DNA of 56,995 bases. Source: an uncultured Pelagibacteraceae bacterium (GTDB lineage Bacteria > Pseudomonadota > Alphaproteobacteria > Pelagibacterales > Pelagibacteraceae). A program made the position numbers and the translations under genes. Numbering within the stretch: position 1 is the first letter of the stretch; each line of letters begins with the position of its first letter. A model generated the notes under the pieces. It had not been told where the DNA came from. It searched no databases and saw nothing but the letters and a program-made list of their open reading frames with translations. Shown one piece after another: positions 44,745-54,072 of this stretch. Location of the stretch: positions 1 through 56,995 of the forward strand of contig CACHOW010000004.1 in the NCBI GenBank assembly GCA_902581695.1. The letters are read 5' to 3'.

Positions 44745-46225
44745 TGAATTTTCCTATTCTTTCTTCTTTAATACTATTACCTACAATTGGTGCTTTTTTT
44801 CTTTTTTTTACAAGAAGCAATCAAAAAAATAATATTACAGTAAAATATGTTGCATTATTTACCTCACTAGTAAATTTTTTTTTAGCCATTTATTTATGGA
44901 TATTATTTGATCAATCAACATCAGAATTTCAATTTGTTGAGGATAGAGTTTGGATTAAAGATCTAATAAATTATAAGGTAGGTATTGATGGTATCTCAAT
45001 ATTATTTATTGTTTTAACAACTTTTATAACACCTCTATGTATAATTTCTGTCAATAAATCTATTAAAAACAGACTTAGTGAATTTCTTATTGCAATCCTA
45101 ATAATGGAATCTTTTATGATTGGAGTTTTTTGTTCATTAGATTTAGTAGTTTTTTATTTATTTTTTGAGGCAGGTTTAATTCCAATGTTTTTGATTATTG
45201 GGATTTGGGGTGGTTCAAGAAGAGTTTACTCTGCATTTAAGTTCTTTTTATTTACATTATTAGGCTCTGTATTGATGCTTATAGCTATAATCTCAATATA
45301 TTGGATATCAGGGACAACTGATGTAGTTCAACTTTATGAATTAGGAATTGATGCTAAATATCAAAATCTTTTATGGCTGGCCTTTTTTAGTTCTTTTGCA
45401 GTTAAAACTCCTATGTGGCCTGTTCACACTTGGTTACCAGATGCGCATGTTGAGGCCCCAACAGCAGGATCAGTATTACTAGCAGCAATTTTACTTAAAA
45501 TGGCAGGTTATGGATTTATAAGATTTTCTTTAGGTCTATTTCCTATTGCTTCAGAAATTTTTACACCATTAATTTATACTTTAAGTGTTATCGCAATTAT
45601 TTTCACATCCTTAATTGCTTTAATGCAAGAGGATATGAAAAAATTAATTGCTTATTCATCTGTAGCTCACATGGGTTTTGTTACATTAGGAATTTTTACA
45701 ATTCAACAGCAAGGCCTAGAAGGAAGTATTTTACAAATGATAAGTCATGGGTTAGTTGCAGCTGCACTCTTTTTGTGTGTTGGTGTAGTTTATGATCGAA
45801 TGCATTCGAGATTAATAAACACTTATGGTGGTATTGTAAGTATTGTTCCCAAATACTCAGTTTTATTTATGTTATTTACATTAGCAGCTTTAGGTCTACC
45901 AGGAACAAGTGGATTTGTAGGTGAATTTTTAATTTTAATGGGAGCATTTAAAGACAATTTTTTAGTAGCTGTAATTGCAAGTTTAGGAGTGATAATAGGA
46001 GCAGCATATATGCTTTGGTTATATAAAAGGGTAGTTTTTGGAAAGCTAGTTAATTCAGATTTAAAACAAATGGTAGATTTAAATAAGTCTGAATTATTTA
46101 TTTTATCATGTTTAGCTGTACCAACATTATTTTTTGGATTTTATCCAGAACCTCTAATAAATACCATTGAAGTTTCTATCAGCAACTTAATAAAGGTATA
46201 TAACTTTAATATAATTGGTAATTAA
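44744..46225 (+). CDS. nuoM: NADH-quinone oxidoreductase subunit M
   Basis: A 493-aa antiporter-like subunit. Conserved regions: YLFFEAGLIPMFLIIGIWGG with the helix-5 Glu, PVHTWLPDAHVEAPTAGSVL, and DMKKLIAYSSVAHMGFVTLG. The stop-start overlap with nuoL is one base; nuoN follows after 2 bp. Confidence 0.98.
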   Translation: MNFPILSSLILLPTIGAFFLFFTRSNQKNNITVKYVALFTSLVNFFLAIYLWILFDQSTSEFQFVEDRVWIKDLINYKVGIDGISILFIVLTTFITPLCIISVNKSIKNRLSEFLIAILIMESFMIGVFCSLDLVVFYLFFEAGLIPMFLIIGIWGGSRRVYSAFKFFLFTLLGSVLMLIAIISIYWISGTTDVVQLYELGIDAKYQNLLWLAFFSSFAVKTPMWPVHTWLPDAHVEAPTAGSVLLAAILLKMAGYGFIRFSLGLFPIASEIFTPLIYTLSVIAIIFTSLIALMQEDMKKLIAYSSVAHMGFVTLGIFTIQQQGLEGSILQMISHGLVAAALFLCVGVVYDRMHSRLINTYGGIVSIVPKYSVLFMLFTLAALGLPGTSGFVGEFLILMGAFKDNFLVAVIASLGVIIGAAYMLWLYKRVVFGKLVNSDLKQMVDLNKSELFILSCLAVPTLFFGFYPEPLINTIEVSISNLIKVYNFNIIGN

Positions 46226-46227
46226 AA

Positions 46228-47646
46228 ATGACAAATTTAACTTTAGTTTTTCCAGAAATTTTTCTTTCTTTATCTATAATGTTTCTTCTTATTTTAGGTG
46301 TCTTCAAGAAAAATAGTTCCAAATTGATTCAAAACATTTCATTAATTATTTTACTTATTACTTCTGTAATTACTTTAAATGAAACTTTAGGTATTCAAGA
46401 AATACTATTATTCAACTCTAGTGTAATTATTGATTATTTATCATCTTTTATGAAAATTGTTACGTTGTTGGCTGCATTTTTGGTTTTGGTAATCTCTTCA
46501 AATTATTTAAAGATTTTAAAGATTTTTAAAATTGAATATCCAATTCTAATTTTAAGTTCAGTTCTTGGTATGATGATAATGATCAGTTCAAATGATTTAA
46601 TTGTATTTTATATGGGTTTAGAACTTCAATCTCTAGCTTTATATGTTTTAGCTACTTTTAATAGGGATCAACTTAAGTCTTCAGAAGCCGGTTTGAAATA
46701 TTTTGTCTTGAGTGCATTATCTTCAGGTTTATTACTGTATGGATGTTCACTAATATACGGGTTTACAGGCTCAACTAATTTTAACATTATTGCTAATCAA
46801 TTAAATTCAAATGAATATGCAATCACTTTTGGTATAGTCTTTATACTAGTTGGTCTAGCATTTAAGATTTCTGCTGTGCCATTTCATATGTGGGCTCCTG
46901 ATGTTTATGAAGGATCACCAACATCCGTAACATTATTTTTTACAATGGTTCCTAAAATAGCAGCACTGACTGTATTTATTAGATTTTTATATGTTCCTTT
47001 TTTAAATTTGATAGATCAGTGGCAAATGATTTTGATTTTTTTATCAATAGCATCAATGCTTTTTGGAGCAATAGCAGCTATAGGCCAAACTAATCTTAAA
47101 AGACTAATTGCTTATAGCTCAATAGGACATGTGGGCTATACATTAGCTGGATTAGCAACGGGTTCTAATGATGGAATTCAAAGCTCAGTTATTTACATAA
47201 CTATTTATATATTAATGAACCTAGGTCTATTTTCATGTTTGTTAATGATGAAGAGAAATAATAAATACTTTGAAGATATTGAAGATCTTTCAGGTTTGTC
47301 AAAAAATCACCCATTAATATCGTTATCATTATTAGTGATCTTATTCTCTTTAGCTGGAATTCCACCACTAGCTGGTTTTTTTGCAAAGTTTTATATTTTT
47401 AAATCAGTTTTAGAACAATCCATGTATTTTTTAGCTATTGTAGGTTTGTTATCAACCGTAGTAGCAGCTTTTTATTATTTAAGAATAATTAAGATAATGT
47501 ATTTTGATAAAGAAAAAGAAAAATATGATACTGATCATGGCTTATGGTTAAAATTTTCTTTAATGTTTTCAACATTATTAATTCTAATTTACTTCATATT
47601 TCCGAGTCAATTAATTGAAGTTGTTTCTAGAATTAATATTATTTAA
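46228..47646 (+). CDS. nuoN: NADH-quinone oxidoreductase subunit N
   Basis: A 472-aa antiporter-like subunit that closes the complex I operon. MGLELQSLALYVLATF carries the conserved Glu, PFHMWAPDVYEGSPTSVTLF the family block, and NLKRLIAYSSIGHVGYTLAG the helix-8/9 region. Its last base is the first base of the birA start codon, so the housekeeping genes that follow are likely read through from nuo. Confidence 0.98.
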   Translation: MTNLTLVFPEIFLSLSIMFLLILGVFKKNSSKLIQNISLIILLITSVITLNETLGIQEILLFNSSVIIDYLSSFMKIVTLLAAFLVLVISSNYLKILKIFKIEYPILILSSVLGMMIMISSNDLIVFYMGLELQSLALYVLATFNRDQLKSSEAGLKYFVLSALSSGLLLYGCSLIYGFTGSTNFNIIANQLNSNEYAITFGIVFILVGLAFKISAVPFHMWAPDVYEGSPTSVTLFFTMVPKIAALTVFIRFLYVPFLNLIDQWQMILIFLSIASMLFGAIAAIGQTNLKRLIAYSSIGHVGYTLAGLATGSNDGIQSSVIYITIYILMNLGLFSCLLMMKRNNKYFEDIEDLSGLSKNHPLISLSLLVILFSLAGIPPLAGFFAKFYIFKSVLEQSMYFLAIVGLLSTVVAAFYYLRIIKIMYFDKEKEKYDTDHGLWLKFSLMFSTLLILIYFIFPSQLIEVVSRINII

Positions 47647-48176
47647 TGAATTTTAAAATTTTTAGGTTTAAAAAAGTTAACAGTACAAATAATACTGCTA
47701 TTAGAATAATACAAAATTCAAATTTAAATTATGGAATGGTTATTTCAGAAATGCAAAATAATGGTCGAGGTCAATATGGAAAGAAATGGATTTCTTATAA
47801 AGGAAATTTATTTATAAGTTTTTTTTATAATCTGGAAAATTTTACTGTTTCTGTAAAACAATTGACAAAAATTAACTGTTTATTAGTAAAAAAATTGTTG
47901 TCTTTATATTGTAAAAATAAGATCATCTTTAAAAAACCAAATGATTTATTGATAGATAAAAAAAAAATATGTGGAATACTTCAAGAAACTTTAGTCAAAT
48001 TAGATAAAAAGTATTTGATTGTTGGAATAGGTGTTAATTTGATAAAAAATCCATATATAAGAAATTATCCAACAATTAACCTTTTAGATTTGACTAAGAA
48101 GAAAATATCAAAAAGTAAAATAGAGAATGAGATTAAAAAAATTTTTGAATTTAAGTTAAACAAATTTTGTAACTAA
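47646..48176 (+). CDS. birA: Biotin--[acetyl-CoA-carboxylase] ligase (short form)
   Basis: A 176-aa enzyme that activates biotin to biotinyl-AMP and loads it on the carboxylase carrier protein. Catalytic-domain motifs are present: FKKVNSTNNTAIRI, the biotinyl-AMP loop NNGRGQYGKKWISYKGNLF (G-R-G-R-x-G-R-x-W type), FKKPNDLLIDKKKICGILQE and YLIVGIGVNLIKNP. It lacks an N-terminal helix-turn-helix and stops right after the catalytic core, apparently without the small C-terminal SH3-like domain. The nuoN-birA-coaX-rnj order is a known alphaproteobacterial arrangement. Confidence 0.92.
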   Translation: MNFKIFRFKKVNSTNNTAIRIIQNSNLNYGMVISEMQNNGRGQYGKKWISYKGNLFISFFYNLENFTVSVKQLTKINCLLVKKLLSLYCKNKIIFKKPNDLLIDKKKICGILQETLVKLDKKYLIVGIGVNLIKNPYIRNYPTINLLDLTKKKISKSKIENEIKKIFEFKLNKFCN

Positions 48177-48189
48177 GAAAGATTGGGTA

Positions 48190-48936
48190 ATGTTTATTTT
48201 TGGCGATATAGGTAACTCTGAAACTAAGGTTTTTTTAGTTAGTTCAAATAATAGAATTTTAAAGAATATCAATTTTCCATCAAATAAAATTAATGAAAAA
48301 ATTTTAAATTCAAAGTTTAAGACTTTAGTTAAAGATTTCAAAAAAATAAGGAAAATACTTTTTTGTAGCGTTGTGCCTAAATCTTTTAATTTAATTAAAT
48401 ATTTTTTATCTAAAAAGACCAAAATAAGATGTTATGAAGTTAAAAATCTTAATTTAAAATCATTAATAAACATAAAAGTAAATTATAAACAAGTAGGATC
48501 AGACAGATTAACTAATGCAATTAGTTTAATAGATTATAAAAATAACTTTATAATTTTAGATTTTGGTACTGCTACAACTTTTGATGTATTGATTAATAAA
48601 ACTTACAGAGGAGGAGTTATCGCACCTGGGATTAAAATATCTTTGAATACCTTGTCAGACAAAGCAACTTTAATTCCAAAAATAAACCTTAAGAAAATTA
48701 AAAAAGTTGTTGGTGTTGATACAATTAGCGCCGTTAGGTCAGGCTTTTTTTGGGGGTACGCTGGTTTAATTGACAATATTGTTAATTTGATTAAGAAAGA
48801 AACAAATAAATCATTTAAACTGGTAATTACAGGAGGATTTTCTGATTTATTTAAAGAATCAATAAAAACCAAACTAATAAAAGATAAAGAAATTACTATT
48901 AAAGGATTAATCAAAATTTCTAAACTAATTAAATAA
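48190..48936 (+). CDS. coaX: Type III pantothenate kinase
   Basis: A 248-aa ASKHA-fold kinase making 4'-phosphopantothenate, the first step of CoA synthesis. Phosphate-1 motif FGDIGNSETKVFLV is at the N-terminus, QVGSDRLTNAISLID is the pantothenate-side signature with catalytic Asp, DFGTATTFDVL is phosphate-2, and YRGGVIAPGIKISLNTL follows. The next gene begins directly after its stop. Confidence 0.93.
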   Translation: MFIFGDIGNSETKVFLVSSNNRILKNINFPSNKINEKILNSKFKTLVKDFKKIRKILFCSVVPKSFNLIKYFLSKKTKIRCYEVKNLNLKSLINIKVNYKQVGSDRLTNAISLIDYKNNFIILDFGTATTFDVLINKTYRGGVIAPGIKISLNTLSDKATLIPKINLKKIKKVVGVDTISAVRSGFFWGYAGLIDNIVNLIKKETNKSFKLVITGGFSDLFKESIKTKLIKDKEITIKGLIKISKLIK

Positions 48937-50595
48937 ATGAAAGATGAACTATTATTTTGTCCTTTAGGAGGATCTGGAGAAATTGGAATGAACATGAATC
49001 TTTTTGGTTATGGTCAACCTGGAGATCATAAATGGATTATGGTTGATATAGGTGTAACATTTGCAGATGATACTGTTCCAGGTGTAGATCTTATTTATCC
49101 AGACCCAGGATTTATTGTTGAACGTAAAGACAATTTATTAGGCATTGTTTTAACTCATGCTCATGAGGACCATATTGGAGCAATAGCGCATTTATGGCCA
49201 AAATTAAAATGTAAAATTTTTGCTACACCTTTTACAGCAATTTTAATTAGAGAAAAATTTAAAGAAAAACATATAGATATAACAAGCCATTTAAAAATTG
49301 TTGAATTAAACGGCAAAGTATCGCTTAAACCTTTTAATATTGAATACATAACATTAACCCACTCGATATTAGAACCGAATGGACTAAGAATTCAAACTCC
49401 AGCTGGAGTAATATTGCATACTGGTGATTGGAAGGTTGATCCAAATCCTTTAGTTGGAGGCGAAATAAATTCTAAGAGATTAAAAGAAATAGGTGATGAA
49501 GGAGTTCTTGCTATGATTTGTGACTCTACAAATGTCTTTAGCGCAGGTAGATCAGGATCTGAACTAGATGTAAGAAAGAATCTATTGAATATAATGAGTC
49601 GATTAAAAAAAAGAATTATAATAACCTCATTTGCTTCTAACGTAGCAAGAATGGAAACTGCTTTTTATTGTGCAGAAAAAACCGGTAGACAAATTTCACT
49701 AGTTGGAAGATCAATGCACAGAATTTATAAAGCTGCAAGACAATGTGGTTATTTAAAAGATACAATTGAACCAATTGATTCTAGAGATGCTAAAAATTTT
49801 TCAAGAGAAAAAATTGTTTATTTATGTACAGGAAGTCAAGGCGAACCTATGGGCGCAATGATGAGAATTTCAAGCTATATACATCCTGATGTATTTATTG
49901 AAAAAGGTGATGCTGTTATTTTTTCTTCAAAAATTATACCTGGAAATGAGAAGAAACTTTACAAATTACATAATCAACTAGTTAAAGATGGTATCGAGGT
50001 TATTTCAGAGGAAACAGAATTTATTCATGTTTCTGGACATCCTAATCGAGAAGATCTCAAAGATATGTATCAATGGGTTAAACCAAAATGTGTTATTCCT
50101 GTCCATGGTGAACATAGACATATGATTGAGCACATTAACTTTGCAAAAGAAATGCAAGTTCCCCACCCAGTTCAAGTAGAGAATGGAGATATTGTTAAAT
50201 TATATCCAGGCAACGCACCTGAAGTATACGATAAAGCACCTAGTGGTAGATTATATTTGGATGGTAATGTTAGTGTTGAAGAAGACTCTCAATCAATAAA
50301 AGATAGAAAAAATTTAAGTTCAAATGGATATTTAGAAGTGACCATTCTAATTACACCTAAAGGTAATATCCATAATAGTCCTATAGCTTCATTTAGAGGA
50401 TTGCCAGTTTATAAAAAAGAGGAATTTCTTTTCGGCTTAGAAGATGAAATAGAAAAAACGACAAGATCCTTTAACCTTAGTAACAAAAAACAAGAACATA
50501 ATATAATTGATGCTCTTAAGATTGCCTGTCGAAAATTTACTAAAGAAAAAACAGGAAAAAGACCATTTACAAATATTAATTTAGTTAAAATTTAA
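48937..50595 (+). CDS. rnj: Ribonuclease J family metallo-beta-lactamase RNase
   Basis: A 552-aa RNase J. The metallo-beta-lactamase/beta-CASP motifs are in order: LGGSGEIGMNMNLFGYG, VDIGVTFADD, LTHAHEDHIGAI (Zn motif II), HTGDWKVDP, and the beta-CASP helices with CTGSQGEPMGAMMRI, VSGHPNREDLKDMYQWVKP and VIPVHGEHRHM. It acts in mRNA decay and rRNA maturation with 5'-3' exonuclease activity in the family. Its stop overlaps the next start by one base. Confidence 0.95.
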   Translation: MKDELLFCPLGGSGEIGMNMNLFGYGQPGDHKWIMVDIGVTFADDTVPGVDLIYPDPGFIVERKDNLLGIVLTHAHEDHIGAIAHLWPKLKCKIFATPFTAILIREKFKEKHIDITSHLKIVELNGKVSLKPFNIEYITLTHSILEPNGLRIQTPAGVILHTGDWKVDPNPLVGGEINSKRLKEIGDEGVLAMICDSTNVFSAGRSGSELDVRKNLLNIMSRLKKRIIITSFASNVARMETAFYCAEKTGRQISLVGRSMHRIYKAARQCGYLKDTIEPIDSRDAKNFSREKIVYLCTGSQGEPMGAMMRISSYIHPDVFIEKGDAVIFSSKIIPGNEKKLYKLHNQLVKDGIEVISEETEFIHVSGHPNREDLKDMYQWVKPKCVIPVHGEHRHMIEHINFAKEMQVPHPVQVENGDIVKLYPGNAPEVYDKAPSGRLYLDGNVSVEEDSQSIKDRKNLSSNGYLEVTILITPKGNIHNSPIASFRGLPVYKKEEFLFGLEDEIEKTTRSFNLSNKKQEHNIIDALKIACRKFTKEKTGKRPFTNINLVKI

Positions 50596-50840
50596 TGAGT
50601 ATAACTGGGCTAGCAATAATTTACATTATCATATGGTGGATTGTCTTTTTTGCAATTTTACCTATTGATGTAGTAAGACAAAAAACCATTAAAGTTGATG
50701 GTGAAGACCCAGGATCACCAGAAAATCCGAAAATGTTGAAAAAATTCCTTTATTGTACAGGAATAACAACAATTTTTTTTATGATAATTTATTTATTAAT
50801 GAAATTTGAATATTTGAATTTAAGAAATATAATAAATTAA
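50595..50840 (+). CDS. DUF1467-type small membrane protein
   Basis: An 81-aa protein with two helices: residues ~5-24 (GLAIIYIIIWWIVFFAILPI) and ~55-70. The loop VVRQKTIKVDGEDPGSPENP matches the DUF1467 pattern known from alphaproteobacteria, where the gene sits next to proS. Function unknown. One base of overlap with rnj and one base before proS. Confidence 0.8.
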   Translation: MSITGLAIIYIIIWWIVFFAILPIDVVRQKTIKVDGEDPGSPENPKMLKKFLYCTGITTIFFMIIYLLMKFEYLNLRNIIN

Positions 50841-50841
50841 C

Positions 50842-52176
50842 ATGTATATTTCTAAATCATTTATACCAATTCTTAAAAATAATCCATCAGAAGCTCAAAT
50901 AAAATCACACCAACTGATGTTAAGAGTTGGAATGATTAAACAATCTTCAGCAGGCATTTATTCATGGTTACCGTTAGGTTTTAAAATTATGAAAAAAATT
51001 GAACAAATTGTAAGAGAAGAGCAAAACCGAATTGGAGCTCAAGAAATTTTAATGCCAACAATCCAATCGAGTGAAATATGGAAAGAAAGTGGACGTTATG
51101 AAGATTATGGTGAGGAAATGCTCCGAATAAAGGATCGACAAGATCGTGAAATGCTCTATGGACCAACTAATGAAGAACTTGTAACCGATATATTTCGATC
51201 CTCTGTAAAATCATATAAATCTCTTCCACAGCTTTTGTATCATATTCAATGGAAATTTAGAGATGAAATAAGACCAAGATTCGGAATAATGAGATGTAGA
51301 GAATTCTATATGAAAGATGCATATTCATTTGATGTTAATGATGAAGAAGCATTTTTCTCTTATAATAAATTTTTTTTATCTTACTTAAAAACTTTTAAAA
51401 GATTAGATCTTAAAGCTATCCCGATGGCAGCAGATACAGGACCCATAGGTGGTAATCTTTCTCATGAATTCATTATCTTAGCTGAAACAGGTGAAAGTAA
51501 AATTTATACAGATAAAAGAATTTTTGATGTAATTAGTGATGGGACGAAACTAGAAAAAAAATCCCTTAAAGATTTAAGAAAAAAATATGAGCAATTTTAC
51601 TCAGTTACAGATGAAAAATTTGATAAAAAAGAGTTTGAAGGAAAAGTTACAGAGTCAAATCGTCTTATAACCAAAGGAATTGAAGTTGGTCACATTTTTT
51701 ATTTTGGTGATAAATATTCTAAACCGATGGGTGGTTCAGTTGATTTACCTGAAGGTAAAAAAGATTTTGTTAAAATGGGTTCTTATGGAATAGGCGTTTC
51801 GAGATTAGTGGGAGCCATTATTGAGGCTAAATATGACTCAAAAAACGAAGTCATGAAATGGCCAATTTCTGTTGCACCATATGATATTTCTATAATACCA
51901 ATGATTAATAAAAATGAAACATCAGCTTTAGATAAATCAAATAAAATAAATTTAGAGTTGGAAAAGAATAACATAGAAGCATTAATTGACGATACCGATG
52001 AAAATTTGTCATCAAAAATTAAAAAAATGAATTTAATAGGAGCTCCATATCAAATTATAATTGGCAAACAAACAGAAGGAAACTTATTAGAGTTCAAAGA
52101 AATTGGCGAAGAAACACAAAAAAAAAGCTTAGAAGAAATAATTAAAATTATAAAAGAACGAAAAGCAAACAATTGA
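50842..52176 (+). CDS. proS: Prolyl-tRNA synthetase, short alphaproteobacterial type
   Basis: A 444-aa class II aminoacyl-tRNA synthetase that charges tRNA-Pro. Motif 1 lies in GIYSWLPLGFKIMKKIEQIV, motif 2 in FRDEIRPRFGIMRCREFYMK, and motif 3 in MGSYGIGVSRLVGAI. It goes directly from motif 2 to the short linker and has no ~180-aa editing (INS) insertion, as expected for alphaproteobacterial ProRS. The anticodon-binding domain is C-terminal. Its stop overlaps the lolC start. Confidence 0.97.
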   Translation: MYISKSFIPILKNNPSEAQIKSHQLMLRVGMIKQSSAGIYSWLPLGFKIMKKIEQIVREEQNRIGAQEILMPTIQSSEIWKESGRYEDYGEEMLRIKDRQDREMLYGPTNEELVTDIFRSSVKSYKSLPQLLYHIQWKFRDEIRPRFGIMRCREFYMKDAYSFDVNDEEAFFSYNKFFLSYLKTFKRLDLKAIPMAADTGPIGGNLSHEFIILAETGESKIYTDKRIFDVISDGTKLEKKSLKDLRKKYEQFYSVTDEKFDKKEFEGKVTESNRLITKGIEVGHIFYFGDKYSKPMGGSVDLPEGKKDFVKMGSYGIGVSRLVGAIIEAKYDSKNEVMKWPISVAPYDISIIPMINKNETSALDKSNKINLELEKNNIEALIDDTDENLSSKIKKMNLIGAPYQIIIGKQTEGNLLEFKEIGEETQKKSLEEIIKIIKERKANN

Positions 52177-53402
52177 TTTCTACACTAGAAAAAGAAATTA
52201 CTTTGAGATTTTTAAGAGCCAGAAAAAAAGATGGTTTCTTGAATATAATCTCTATCTTTTCATTTATTGGCATAAGCCTTGGTGTTGCAGTTTTAATTAT
52301 AGTCATGTCAGTTATGAATGGCTTCCGCTCTGAATTAATTAATAAGATCGTTGGTTTTAATGCTCATATTACTGTTGATCCATATCAAAATAAAATAGAT
52401 TTAGATAAAGTTAATTCAAATCTTAAAAAAATTTCAAAAAATCTAATTTTAAGTAATTCTGGTGAAGCAATAATTATCAAAAGTAATACTTCAAAAGGTA
52501 TTTTGTTGAGGGGTTATAAAAATAATGATTTTTCTTCTTTAGAATTTTTTAAAGATAATAATTTTTTAGGTAATAATAAAATTTTATCAAAAAACTTTAT
52601 TTCTATAGGTAAAGAACTTAGTTTTACACTTGATCTTGAAGTTGGTGATAAAATTACCTTAATGTCATCGGTTGGATTAGAGACAATTATTGGAAACTTA
52701 CCTAAACAAAGGACGTTTTTAGTGGCATCTATTTTTGAAAGTGGAATGGCTGAATTTGATAACAATATAGCTTTTATAAATTTAAAAACATTAGAAGAAT
52801 TTTTTAATTTAGATGATAAAGATCGAAACCTAGAAATCTATTTAAACAATCCAAAAAATATTAAATATCAAAAATCATTAGTTCAGAATAATTTTCCAGA
52901 TGAGTTTATCTATTCATGGTCTGATATGAATAGCTCATTATTTTCAGCTTTAAAAGTTGAGAGAAATGTAATGTTTATAATTTTATCCTTAATTATTATT
53001 GTTGCTGCATTTAATATTATTTCAGGTTTAACAATACTAGTTAAAAACAAAACTCGTGATATTGCTATTTTAAAATCAATTGGAGTTTTAAATAAGTCTA
53101 TAATTAAAATATTTTTTTTAATTGGAATTATTATTGGAGCATCAGCAACTATTTTTGGAATTGTTTTAGGAGTAACTTTTTCAATGTATGTTGAAAATTT
53201 ACGTCAATTCTTAAGCACTACCTTTAATATAAGTTTATTTCCAGAAGAAATATACTTTTTAAGCACAATGCCTTCTGAGATTAATCCATTATCAATATTT
53301 ATAATTTCTTCATGTTCAATATTAATAACTATCATTGTCTCAATATTCCCAGCATTAAAAGCAGCTAAGCTAGATCCAATTAAAGCATTAAAGTATGAAT
53401 AA
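52173..53402 (+). CDS. lolC: Lipoprotein-releasing ABC transporter permease (LolC/LolE type)
   Basis: A 409-aa inner-membrane protein of the Lol system that frees lipoproteins for transport to the outer membrane. It starts with TTG inside the proS stop (TTGA), giving MISTLEKEITLRFLRARKKD. It has one helix near residue 30 (GISLGVAVLIIVMSVMNGFR), a periplasmic domain of ~210 residues, and three C-terminal helices with the MacB-like region; it ends AAKLDPIKALKYE. Only one permease gene is present, consistent with a homodimeric LolF-type system. Confidence 0.93.
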   Translation: MISTLEKEITLRFLRARKKDGFLNIISIFSFIGISLGVAVLIIVMSVMNGFRSELINKIVGFNAHITVDPYQNKIDLDKVNSNLKKISKNLILSNSGEAIIIKSNTSKGILLRGYKNNDFSSLEFFKDNNFLGNNKILSKNFISIGKELSFTLDLEVGDKITLMSSVGLETIIGNLPKQRTFLVASIFESGMAEFDNNIAFINLKTLEEFFNLDDKDRNLEIYLNNPKNIKYQKSLVQNNFPDEFIYSWSDMNSSLFSALKVERNVMFIILSLIIIVAAFNIISGLTILVKNKTRDIAILKSIGVLNKSIIKIFFLIGIIIGASATIFGIVLGVTFSMYVENLRQFLSTTFNISLFPEEIYFLSTMPSEINPLSIFIISSCSILITIIVSIFPALKAAKLDPIKALKYE

Positions 53403-54072
53403 TTTTATACACCTTATAAATATAAATAAAACTTTTGACTCTTTCAAAAAAGTAAAGGTTTTAAAAAAAATATCTTACAAATTCCATAAAGGCAAAATTT
53501 ATTCTTTAATGGGTCCATCAGGATCAGGTAAATCTACCCTTTTAAATTTACTCTCTTTAATTGATAGACCTAGTTCTGGTTTGATTAAAATTGAAAATAA
53601 ATCAATTAATTTTGATAATCAAAATGATAACGATATTTTGAGAGCTAATAAAATTGGTATAATTTATCAACAAGATAATTTACTTCCTGATTTCACAGCT
53701 CTGGAAAATATATATTTAGGTAGTCTCGCAGCAGGAAATAATAAAAAGTTATCTATAAATAAAGCAAAAAACTTATTAAAAAAAGTTGGGCTTTTGAATA
53801 GATCAGATCACTATCCATCCCAATTGTCAGGAGGCGAAAAACAAAGAGTTTCAATAGCAAGAGCACTAATCAATAATCCACAAATTATTTTGGCAGATGA
53901 ACCCACGGGAAGTTTAGACATAGAAACAGCTAAGAATATTTTTGATATTCTAAAAAAACAAATAAATTCAAATCGAATAATAATATTTGCAACCCATAAT
54001 AGATTTTTTGCAAATAAGTCAGATTGCTTATTGGAAATAGTTAATGGTAATATAAAAACCATTAATGGATGA
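53395..54072 (+). CDS. lolD: Lipoprotein-releasing ABC transporter ATPase
   Basis: A 225-aa ABC ATPase partnering LolC. Walker A SLMGPSGSGKSTLLNLL, Q-loop IIYQQDNLLPDFTALENI, signature QLSGGEKQRVSIARALINNP, Walker B IILADEPTGSLD, H-loop IFATHNR. The MacB/LolD subfamily is indicated by the neighbouring permease. Overlaps lolC by 8 bp and dnaE by 8 bp. Confidence 0.95.
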   Translation: MNNFIHLININKTFDSFKKVKVLKKISYKFHKGKIYSLMGPSGSGKSTLLNLLSLIDRPSSGLIKIENKSINFDNQNDNDILRANKIGIIYQQDNLLPDFTALENIYLGSLAAGNNKKLSINKAKNLLKKVGLLNRSDHYPSQLSGGEKQRVSIARALINNPQIILADEPTGSLDIETAKNIFDILKKQINSNRIIIFATHNRFFANKSDCLLEIVNGNIKTING

